Notes under the pieces: generated by a model
What the model was told of the DNA's origin: nothing
Seen by the model: only the letters and a program-made list of their open reading frames with translations
Database searches by the model: none
Source: Acidobacteriota bacterium
GTDB lineage: Bacteria > Acidobacteriota > Terriglobia > Terriglobales > Acidobacteriaceae
DNA length: 37,338 bases
Direction of reading: 5' to 3'
NCBI GenBank assembly: GCA_019351975.1
Contig: JABBOG010000039.1
Location: forward strand, 1 to 37,338
Made by a program: the position numbers and the translations under genes
In this document: positions 17,517 to 24,450 of the stretch, piece by piece
How the letters are laid out: every line of letters begins with the position of its first letter
How positions within the stretch are numbered: position 1 is the first letter of the stretch

Positions 17517-18196
17517 GGGTTGGTGTCGGAGTCGGTTTCTGTGTGCGCGTTCGAGGACGCGGTGTAGGCCTTGAGGAGATCGGCGTGGCCTGCGAGGGTT
17601 TCGCGGGGCTGACCATCGACGAGGAAACGGACCTGTTCGATTTGTGGGAGGTTGGCGTGGAGGGTTTTGACGATGGAGAGCAGCGTGAGGGATTCGACTT
17701 CGACGCCGGAGGGATGCTCGCTGGCGAAGGCGCTGCGGAGGTCGACGACGGCGAGTTCGCCGCCGGATGTGTCGGGGATGGATGTAGTCGGGTCGGTTGC
17801 GCGGAAGATTGTCCGGCTGGAGCGGGACGATGGGCTGTCTGCCGGCAGCGGAAGCAGGAAGACTTCTGCGACGGGGGTGGTGGGAGAGAGCGGGTGGGCG
17901 GAGCCGGGCTGGGAGTACTCTGCGATGAGGTGATCGATGAGGGTGCGGGCGCGGGCGTTGGGAGCGTCGGGGAGTGCGACGTCGCGGGTGGTTGGGGTGA
18001 GGGTTCCTGTGGCGTCGTTGGCGAGCTCGAGGGTGATTGGCGTGGCGTTGCCGGGGGGCGCATCGAGGAGAGTGGTATTGCCGAGGGCCTGCACGCGTTC
18101 GCGGCCACGCTTGCGCTGCATCGCGAGGAAGACGGCCATGGCGAGGATGCAGGCGATCATGCACCAGAAGACGATGCGTTGACGACGCTGGTTCAT
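17513..18196 (-). CDS. GerMN-domain membrane-anchored protein
   Basis: Predicted 227-residue protein with an N-terminal membrane anchor (about residues 8-26, FWCMIACILAMAVFLAM) and a periplasmic GerMN/sporulation-type domain. The domain has the typical pattern of a LPDAPNARARTLIDHL helix, the strand ELAVVDLRSAF, then VESLTLLSIVKTLHANLPQIEQVRFLVDG. In spore formers GerM acts in peptidoglycan remodelling. In non-sporulating diderms such domains occur beside cell-wall hydrolases, as here. It overlaps both neighbours by 4 bases (18193-18196 with the amidase, 17513-17516 with murI), so all three genes are translationally coupled. Confidence 0.85.
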   Translation of the reverse strand: MNQRRQRIVFWCMIACILAMAVFLAMQRKRGRERVQALGNTTLLDAPPGNATPITLELANDATGTLTPTTRDVALPDAPNARARTLIDHLIAEYSQPGSAHPLSPTTPVAEVFLLPLPADSPSSRSSRTIFRATDPTTSIPDTSGGELAVVDLRSAFASEHPSGVEVESLTLLSIVKTLHANLPQIEQVRFLVDGQPRETLAGHADLLKAYTASSNAHTETDSDTNP

Positions 18197-18858
18197 GGGG
18201 TCCTCTTGCGCGCGGTGGGCGGGGCCGGGTGCGTGGGTGATGGCGGATGCGAAGGCTGCGGGGGTTGAACTTGATTGCGCCAGAAGACGAGGGAGCTGGC
18301 GATGGCCTGGGCGACGTTCTGCTGATAGTCGGCGTTGTTGATGCTGTCGGGGTCGCTGTTGGTGGGCGCAAGCTCGACGACGAGGGCGGGGCAGCTGAGG
18401 GAGTCTTCGGGACGCACGGAGGCGCTGCTGATGATGGTAGGGACGCTGGCGCGGGAGAGCGCGTTGGCTAGCTGCTGCTGCAGGGCGCTGCTTTGGTCGA
18501 TCCATGCGGACTGCGCGGTGAGCCAGGGGACGACGGAGGGAAGCGTGGGTGCGGGCGCGAGATCGGATTTGTAGAGATGCACGCCGGTTCCGGCGGCGGT
18601 GGCGTGCAGGAGGAGACAGGCGACGGCGTGCGCGTGGTTTGCGATGCCGGCGCGATCGTCAAGGGTGAGGGTTGAGCCGGATGCGTCGGGCTGGGTGGGG
18701 ACGTCGGCGTCACGGGTCATGGTGACGGCGAATCCGCGGGCCACGAGGAGCGAACGAAGCTTGAAGGCGAGGGCCAGGGTGACGTTTTTTTCGAGGGTGG
18801 ATTCGCTGATGCGAGAGCCGCTATCGAGGCCGCCGTGCGCGGGGTCGAGGACAACCAT
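18193..18858 (-). CDS. N-acetylmuramoyl-L-alanine amidase (Amidase_3), start uncertain
   Basis: Zinc amidase that cuts the peptide stem from glycan strands in the periplasm. VVLDPAHGG at the start holds the first zinc-binding His, ESTLEKNVTLALA the Glu, and SCPALVVELAP the C-terminal strand with the catalytic Glu. The listed ATG at 18858 begins directly at the first core strand and leaves no export signal. The same frame upstream encodes LLAIATIAASAQS (18949-18987), a convincing signal-peptide core, but no ATG, GTG or TTG precedes it in frame near the expected promoter. A TTG at 19000 in another frame would supply MRRV if one base were absent. The true start is therefore unknown. First gene of the cell-wall operon. 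Confidence 0.8.
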   Translation of the reverse strand: MVVLDPAHGGLDSGSRISESTLEKNVTLALAFKLRSLLVARGFAVTMTRDADVPTQPDASGSTLTLDDRAGIANHAHAVACLLLHATAAGTGVHLYKSDLAPAPTLPSVVPWLTAQSAWIDQSSALQQQLANALSRASVPTIISSASVRPEDSLSCPALVVELAPTNSDPDSINNADYQQNVAQAIASSLVFWRNQVQPPQPSHPPSPTHPAPPTARKRTP

Positions 18859-19147
18859 GAGGCGATTGAGCTGCGGCAGCGTTGCGGGCGGAGCGCTGAT
18901 GCCCTGCGCGGATATCGCGGGCGGATGCAGGGGGAGCGCGGTGGGTTTCGACTGCGCCGATGCAGCGATGGTTGCGATGGCGAGAAGGCACGCGCCGCAA
19001 GATTGTCGAGAGGTGTGAACGATGGTGTGAGCCTTGGACGGATCCGTGTATGAGAACGATTGTAAAGGGTGCGGCAGGCAGTGGCGAATTGGATGCAGGG
19101 GTGGCGCATGGATGGCATCGGGCGGCAGCGGCGGTAGACTGAGACGG

Positions 19148-19651
19148 ATGAGAGTCTTCGGTATCGATTGCGGGACGGAGTTTACCGGCTACGGCGTGGT
19201 CGAGGTGGATGCGAGCGGACGCGAGGTGCGGCTGCGGCACTTGTGTGCGGGAGCGGTGAAGCTGAACAAGAAGGACAGGACGCCGGTGCGGCTGCTGCAG
19301 GTGTATACGGAGCTGTCGGCGTTGCTGCAGCTCTGGCAGCCTGAGGTCGTGGCGATTGAAGAGGTATTTTTCTCCGCGAATGCAAAGAGCGCGCTGAAGC
19401 TGGGGCAGGTGCGCGGGGTCGCGATGCTGGCGGCGGCGGCGTGCTGCCTGCCGGTGGCGGAGTATTCGCCGTTGACGATCAAGAGCTCGGTGGTGGGGTA
19501 TGGGCTGGCGGCGAAGGAGCAGGTGCAGTTCATGGTGACGCGATTGCTGGAACTGGAAGAGGCACCCAAGTCTCCGGATGCGGCGGATGCGCTGGCAATT
19601 GCGATCTGCCATATCCACCATGCGCAGACGGCGGAGCAGATGCGGCGGTAG
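19148..19651 (+). CDS. ruvC: Crossover-junction endodeoxyribonuclease RuvC
   Basis: Predicted 167-residue Holliday-junction resolvase that acts with RuvAB in recombinational repair. The four acidic active-site residues are visible: Asp7 in RVFGIDCG, Glu71 in VAIEEVFF, and Asp144 and Asp147 in SPDAADALA. The phrase NAKSALKLGQVRGV is a family hallmark. I chose the ATG at 19148 because the first conserved strand begins at once, although the frame is open further upstream. It is divergent from the amidase operon and convergent with rsmA, with a short inverted-repeat element between the two stops. Confidence 0.95.
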   Translation: MRVFGIDCGTEFTGYGVVEVDASGREVRLRHLCAGAVKLNKKDRTPVRLLQVYTELSALLQLWQPEVVAIEEVFFSANAKSALKLGQVRGVAMLAAAACCLPVAEYSPLTIKSSVVGYGLAAKEQVQFMVTRLLELEEAPKSPDAADALAIAICHIHHAQTAEQMRR

Positions 19652-19660
19652 GCGCGTGGT

Positions 19661-19778
19661 CTAGAGCATTTTCCCTGTTGAGGGGTATCCAGGAAATTGC
19701 GTTCGGTGGCGTTTTCATTGGGGAAAACGCCCATCGATGACGTGACGCCGCGCTACACCTACAGGAAAAAAGCTCTAG
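19661..19778. repeat. Short element with terminal inverted repeats and inner hairpin, ends rsmA
   Basis: This 118-base interval begins CTAGAGCATTTTCCCTGTTG. Its other end on the opposite strand reads CTAGAGCTTTTTTCCTGTAG, a match of about 16 of 20 bases. Inside is a perfect 9-base hairpin, GGCGTTTTC (19708-19716) and GAAAACGCC (19723-19731), with a 6-base loop. The right-hand end carries the TAG stop of rsmA (19775-19777). It fills the gap between convergent ruvC and rsmA and may also end both transcripts. It is built like the element at 16556-16667 but differs in its inner sequence. Confidence 0.65.
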
Positions 19779-20581
19779 CTGGCGTGGGTTTTGAGGGAGC
19801 GGTAGAGGTGGGCCATGGCGGCGAGGGGTACGGCCTCGGCTCGGGTTTGTGGGGGGAGGGCCGGGGGCCAGGCGGCGGTGAGCTGTTGGGTGGTGTAACC
19901 GGCGGCGCGCAGGTTGTTGGAGAGGGTTTTGCGCTTCTGCGCGAAGCTGGCGCGGAGGAGCTGGTTGAAGCCTGGGAAGTCGACTTGAAGCTCGTCGAAG
20001 CGAGGGGCGCACTCGAGGCGTATGACGGTGGAGTAGACGTCGGGCGGGGGAGAAAAGGCGCTGGGCGAGAGGGTGAAGAGATTGGTGACGTGCGCGTGCA
20101 TCTGGGTGGCTGCGGAGAGAGCGCCATAGTCGCTTGAGCCGGGGACGGCGGCGATGCGGTCGGCGACTTCGCGCTGCATCATGACGACGGCGCGTGAGAG
20201 GACGCCGTCGCGTGCGGCTGCGAAGAGGTGCAGAAGGATGTCGGAGGTGATGTAGTAGGGAAGGTTGCCGACGACATCGAGGGAGGTTGCGTCTTCGAGG
20301 AGGGAGCGAAGGTTTGTTTGGAGGATGTCGGCGTGGTGGATGGTGACGTGGGGCTGGTTGCGGTAGCGGAAGGTGAGTTCGCGGGCGAGGGCGGGGTCGA
20401 ACTCGATGCAGTGGAGGCGGAGAGTTTTGCGGGCGAGGAGGTCGGTGATGGCACCGTGGCCGGGGCCGATTTCGACGACGGTACGGGCGGAGGTGTCGCC
20501 GATGGCGTCGGCGATGCGCTGGGTTGCGGTCTCGTCGATGAGGAAGTTCTGGCCGAGCTTGGGCTTCTTGCTGGAGGACAT
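19775..20581 (-). CDS. rsmA: 16S rRNA dimethyladenosine transferase RsmA (KsgA)
   Basis: Predicted 268-residue SAM-dependent enzyme that dimethylates two adjacent adenines near the 3' end of 16S rRNA during 30S assembly. It has the QNFLIDE start region, SAM motif I VVEIGPGHGAITDLL, the acidic residue in CIEFDPALA, and the target-adenine motif NLPYYITS. The C-terminal helical domain follows. Length is normal. It begins two bases after the stop of the amino-acid permease gene on the same strand, so the two are likely co-transcribed. Its TAG stop is part of the inverted-repeat element downstream. Confidence 0.96.
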   Translation of the reverse strand: MSSSKKPKLGQNFLIDETATQRIADAIGDTSARTVVEIGPGHGAITDLLARKTLRLHCIEFDPALARELTFRYRNQPHVTIHHADILQTNLRSLLEDATSLDVVGNLPYYITSDILLHLFAAARDGVLSRAVVMMQREVADRIAAVPGSSDYGALSAATQMHAHVTNLFTLSPSAFSPPPDVYSTVIRLECAPRFDELQVDFPGFNQLLRASFAQKRKTLSNNLRAAGYTTQQLTAAWPPALPPQTRAEAVPLAAMAHLYRSLKTHAS

Positions 20582-20583
20582 GA

Positions 20584-21984
20584 TCAGGGTGCTTTCGGGT
20601 GTGTGGCGTTGCTGTGCTGAAAGAGATAGTGGAGGGGGATGCCGAGCAGGATGACGGCCAGGCCTGCGGTGGATTCAAGGGGCTGATCGACGCAGTTGAA
20701 GCCCAGGAGCACGATGGCGGCGAGAATAAACAACGCCGGTACGACAGGATATCCTGTGACGCGGTAGGGGCGGTAGGCGTTGGGTTCGCGGACGCGGAAG
20801 ACGAAGACGGTGGCGGCGGTGAGGGCGTAGAAGAGCCACTCTGAAAAGATGGCGAGAGAGAAGAGCGCCTGGAAGCGGCCGATAGCGAGGAGGAGGATGG
20901 TGCTTAGGATGGCTTGCAGCAGAAGGCTGGTCCATGGGGTTTTAAAGCGTGGGTGGATGCGGCCCAGGACGGATGGAAAGAGGCGGTCGCGGGCGGCGGC
21001 GAAGGGGACGCGCGCGCCGGAGAGAGAGCTGCCGACAAAGGTTGCGCAGATGCTGACGGCCATTCCGCAAGCGACGAGACCAGCGCCGAGGTTGCCTGCG
21101 ACGAGACGGAGGGCGTCGTTGGCGGGGCGGGTGGTTGCAGCGATGGCGGCGGAGGGGAGGACGTATTGGATGGCAGCGTTGGTGAGCATGTAGAGAGCGC
21201 CGACGATCGTAACGCCGCCGATCAGGGCCATGGGAAGAGAGCGCTGGGGGTTCTTGACTTCGCCGGCCATCTGGGAGACGTCAGACCATCCGTCGTAGGC
21301 CCAGAGGGCGGCGATCATGGCGACCATGAAGCCGGCGAAGCCGCCTCTGGCAGCGGCGAAGTGGGTGGCGAAGTTGTGCCATGCCCCGTGCTTGAGACTT
21401 GTGAAGCAGAGGATTGCGATGGCGAGGATCATGAGGACCTTGAGCCATGTGAGGATGGTCTGAACCTGTGCGGAGTCGCGCGTGCTGACGATGTTGAGGG
21501 CGGTGATGAGCCATGTGGCGGCGATGGCGAGCAGCTGGCTCCAAAGGATGCTGAAGCCGAAGATGTGGGAGAGGGCGATGCGGTCCAAGAAGGCGAAGGC
21601 GTGGAAGGTGCCGAGGACGCGCATGAGGCCGGCGGCGATGGTAGCGATGGAGGCTGGCTTGGCGATCATGGTCCAGGTCCAGGTGTAGAGGAATGCGGTG
21701 AGGGGACCGTAGGCGTCGTGGAGGAAGGCGTATTCGCCGCCGACGCGGGGGCGCATGGCGGCGACTTCTGCGTAGCTCATGGCACCGCAAAGGGAGAGCA
21801 GACCGGCGGTGATCCAGACGGCGTAGACGAGGTGTGCGCTGCCGACGGCGGCCATCATCTCGTGCGGGACGAGGAAGATTCCGGAGCCGATGATGATGCC
21901 GACGACGATGGCGAGGGCATTGGTTGCGGAGAGGACGCGCGGCAGTTCTTCGCGAGATCGTGCGGATGCGTCGGGGGTGTCCAT
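20584..21984 (-). CDS. APC-superfamily amino-acid permease (LAT-like)
   Basis: Predicted 466-residue inner-membrane transporter with about 12 hydrophobic segments. The first helix has the glycine-rich substrate motif VGIIIGSGIFLVP typical of APC transporters, followed by AAMRPRVGGEYAFLHDAYG and, in helix 6, YDGWSDVSQMAGEVKNPQRS, both characteristic of the L-type amino-acid transporter group. The substrate (probably a neutral amino acid) is inferred from family only. It precedes rsmA by two bases, an unusual functional pairing that looks like simple co-transcription. Confidence 0.92.
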   Translation of the reverse strand: MDTPDASARSREELPRVLSATNALAIVVGIIIGSGIFLVPHEMMAAVGSAHLVYAVWITAGLLSLCGAMSYAEVAAMRPRVGGEYAFLHDAYGPLTAFLYTWTWTMIAKPASIATIAAGLMRVLGTFHAFAFLDRIALSHIFGFSILWSQLLAIAATWLITALNIVSTRDSAQVQTILTWLKVLMILAIAILCFTSLKHGAWHNFATHFAAARGGFAGFMVAMIAALWAYDGWSDVSQMAGEVKNPQRSLPMALIGGVTIVGALYMLTNAAIQYVLPSAAIAATTRPANDALRLVAGNLGAGLVACGMAVSICATFVGSSLSGARVPFAAARDRLFPSVLGRIHPRFKTPWTSLLLQAILSTILLLAIGRFQALFSLAIFSEWLFYALTAATVFVFRVREPNAYRPYRVTGYPVVPALFILAAIVLLGFNCVDQPLESTAGLAVILLGIPLHYLFQHSNATHPKAP

Positions 21985-22035
21985 TGGTGGGAGAGTATCA
22001 GAGCGTGGCGGGGGTGTGGGAGAGATGTGGAGGCT

Positions 22036-22434
22036 TCAGGTTCCGAGCGCCGGCTGGCGCGGGACTTTGGGAAGGGACAATCCTACCTGCTGGAGGATTG
22101 CCAGAAAGCGCGGATCAGAGTGAAGATTATCGAACATGGGATCGACAGCTAACATGACAGCTTCTTCGTCGTGGGTTGCGATGATTTGATGGAGGGCTTT
22201 GAGGGCCTTATCCGGCTGACTGGTAAAGGCGTACCACTCTGCTGGGTCAAAGTCATTGGAGTGGCGAGCCGTTTCGGGAGCGCGGCGTTCCATGGCATCG
22301 ATCCGCACGAGGGCGTATGCCCGAATGCCACCGCGCTGATACGCTTCGCGGCCGCGCTCTTCCAGGTTGATGCGGTCTGGATCCTTTTCCATCTCGGCCA
22401 TCTTTCCCCACTCATCCACGGCTTCCTTGTACCG
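22036..22434 (-). pseudogene. Out-of-frame C-terminal part of the winged-helix/TPR regulator
   Basis: This piece encodes about 132 residues beginning RYKEAVDEWGKMAEMEKDPD and ending PRQPALGT. It continues the TPR-like domain of the regulator gene directly upstream, but in a shifted frame. The frames separate at an A4 run on the minus strand (22435-22438): removing one A would join NQLAWAYFTAK to RYKEAVDEWG and restore a protein of about 673 residues. Without that repair the piece is probably not translated. A +1 slip, a genuine inactivating mutation and a sequencing error are all possible. Confidence 0.65.
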
Positions 22435-24061
22435 TTTTGGCGGTGAAGTAGGCCCATGCAAGCTGGTTGTGGCTTGAGGGGGAGTCGGGTGTGAGTGAGA
22501 CGGCCTTTTGCGCGTAGACCATGGCGGTGTCATATTTGCGCGCCATACCGGCAACGTAGGTACCCATGCTGTAGACGGCGGGCCACAAGGGATCGTCCGC
22601 GATGGCCAGATTGATTTCGGAGAGACCTTCGTGGAAGCGGCCTTCATTGACCATCAGGGATGCGAGCCAGGCGTGGTAGGTGGACTTGCTGGGGTCGAGT
22701 TCGATGGCACGCCGTAGTTCAGTCTCACTGAGAGCGAAGTTCCAAGCTCCACGGAGTGCAACGTCACCTAGAACGGCGTGTGCTTCGGCGAGTTCTGGAT
22801 CAAGTTGCAAGGCGTGCTGCGCGAGTTGTTTCGCTGCATTCTGGTGTTTTACAGGGTCTGCGAAGTAGCGCAGGGCGAGATGATCTGCGGCCATTCCTGC
22901 ATAGGCCTGAGCGAAGTTTGGATCGCGTTGAATGGCTGATTGGTAATGGGCCAGGGCTTGATTGAGGTAGATGGGGTCACGCAGACGCGTGAGTTCTCGA
23001 CCCTGCAGGTATTCGCCGTACGCTAAAGGGTCATTGGTGCTGCCACGGATGGATTGCATGGATCTGCCTTTGCCCTGGAGGCTGAGAAAGATATCGCGCT
23101 GAAGTTTGTCGCGGATATCGGCGAGCTCGTTTGGTGTGCCCTCGTATTGAAAGGAAGCGAGATGCAGGGAATCACGACCTCGAATGAGCTCGAACTGGGC
23201 GGTCAGGTGATTTTTCCGGAGGTGGAAGGTTCCGAGCAGCAGCATGTCAAGGTTGAGTTTCCCGGAGATGCTGCGGATGCTGCTGTCATCGCGGCTCATT
23301 GTATTGAGAGAGTTTGTCGCTCGAATTTGAATGATGGGTAGCTGCGCGAGTGCATCGGTCAGGTCGAGGCGAAAGCTCTCGCCCATCTCAGCGGCGCCTG
23401 GACCGTCGGATTGAAAAGGAGCGATTCCAAGGGAGACGGGGCTCGATTCTGGAGCGACGGCGGAGTTGTGCCTGTGCCTGAGACTCTCCATGGCGAGGGC
23501 TACGGTGATCAGGCAAAGGAGAGTAGCGCCCAGAATCCAATGATTTAGCTCAAGGAAGCGTTTGCTGGTTGATTGCTGGGGAAGGATTGTTGTGGTCTGG
23601 TGTTGTTGGGTATCAGGGAGGAACCGTGACGTCAGCGAAGCCGGTTCAGTGGCGGATGCTTCCTCCTGTGGCGGGGAATGCTTCGGCTGTTGCGGTGTGG
23701 AGTGCTCGTGCGGGGAAGAGGGCGCTTCGAGAGGCGGCGTTGTGGCTGGAGTTGTGTCGACTTCTGGCAGAAACCTGTAGCCGCGTTTGTGGACGGTCTC
23801 GATGAATTTAGGGCTTTTAGGGTTATCGCGGAGGATGGCGCGGAGATCCCGGATGACCCGGATGATGGCGTGCTCGTGATCCAGGAATTCGCCGTCCGGC
23901 CAGAGCGTATGTTGCAGTTGAGCGCGGGTGACGACGGTTCCGGGGTGCTCGAGGAGAATGGCGAGGAGTTGGGATGTCTGCTTGGGGATGCGCAGGCGTT
24001 TTTCGCCTCGAAGGAGGTCGCCAGAAGAATGATCAAATTTGAAGTCACAAAATGACAACAC
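22412..24061 (-). CDS. CadC-like membrane-bound winged-helix/TPR regulator, frameshifted near the end
   Basis: Predicted one-component regulator. Residues 1-100 form an OmpR/PhoB-type winged helix, with TSQLLAILLEHPGTVVTRAQ, LWPDGEFLDHEHAIIRVIRD and FIETVHKRGYRFLPEV. A Gln/Thr/Pro-rich linker is followed by one membrane segment (about 173-192, ILGATLLCLITVALAM). The outer part has TPR-like helices (YQSAIQRDPNFAQAYAGMA and others). The reading frame breaks after NQLAWAYFTAK and ends eight codons later, losing about 130 residues that lie in the next frame. The start is a GTG at 24061; an ATG two bases upstream is in a different frame. It is divergent from the kelch lipoprotein gene and may once have controlled it, which is inferred from position only. 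Confidence 0.78.
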   Translation of the reverse strand: MLSFCDFKFDHSSGDLLRGEKRLRIPKQTSQLLAILLEHPGTVVTRAQLQHTLWPDGEFLDHEHAIIRVIRDLRAILRDNPKSPKFIETVHKRGYRFLPEVDTTPATTPPLEAPSSPHEHSTPQQPKHSPPQEEASATEPASLTSRFLPDTQQHQTTTILPQQSTSKRFLELNHWILGATLLCLITVALAMESLRHRHNSAVAPESSPVSLGIAPFQSDGPGAAEMGESFRLDLTDALAQLPIIQIRATNSLNTMSRDDSSIRSISGKLNLDMLLLGTFHLRKNHLTAQFELIRGRDSLHLASFQYEGTPNELADIRDKLQRDIFLSLQGKGRSMQSIRGSTNDPLAYGEYLQGRELTRLRDPIYLNQALAHYQSAIQRDPNFAQAYAGMAADHLALRYFADPVKHQNAAKQLAQHALQLDPELAEAHAVLGDVALRGAWNFALSETELRRAIELDPSKSTYHAWLASLMVNEGRFHEGLSEINLAIADDPLWPAVYSMGTYVAGMARKYDTAMVYAQKAVSLTPDSPSSHNQLAWAYFTAKTVQGSRG

Positions 24062-24450
24062 ATTCTGGCTTATCCATCGGAAGATATTACATCAACAAAA
24101 ATATTCAGGGCCAGAGATGCTGTGAGGCCTTACGGCGATAGCGCTCCAGATGATTCATTCGAAAGGTTTTGCGCGCATACATTTTGCATATATTTTGAAA
24201 ATCTTCCGAGTATTGCTCCATGGGGCGTGATTGGCTAGACTGCGTGTGTTTCCCAATGATTTTTGTCTATCGCGAGGCGGCGAGGCACTGGCCACCTCGA
24301 GGATCGACCCTACGTTTTTCTTGAAGCGCCTTTTGAGCCAACGATCTGATCGGTGCGCTCGGAATGGGCGGCTCCGTCGTCGCCGAGCCTTTCCGCCGCC
24401 CTGAAGCAAAGCTTTCACCATTTTGAATTCTTGATTGAGGTTGAAACGAG
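24062..24450. other. Divergent intergenic region with promoters, no recognised gene
   Basis: This is 389 bases between the divergent regulator and kelch-lipoprotein genes. The part near the regulator (24062-24260) is AT-rich, with runs such as ATTTTGCATATATTTTG, and fits a promoter region. The part near the lipoprotein gene is GC-rich with several partial inverted repeats (CGAGG/CCTCG around 24276-24302). I found no tRNA or small RNA with a recognisable fold. The minus strand is open over much of it, but the peptide is Arg/Ser-rich and unlike a real protein. Confidence 0.4.

Noticed and set aside
17517-18371. Open frame extending murI upstream to a protein of 568 residues
   Set aside because: The extension is rich in Arg, Pro and Ser, runs in a shadow frame of the GerMN and amidase genes, and the ATGA overlap at 17513-17516 marks the proper start.
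20914-22152. Plus-strand open frame of 412 codons
   Set aside because: It lies opposite the amino-acid permease and is dominated by Gly, Asp and Glu, as expected from the antisense of GC-rich membrane protein codons.
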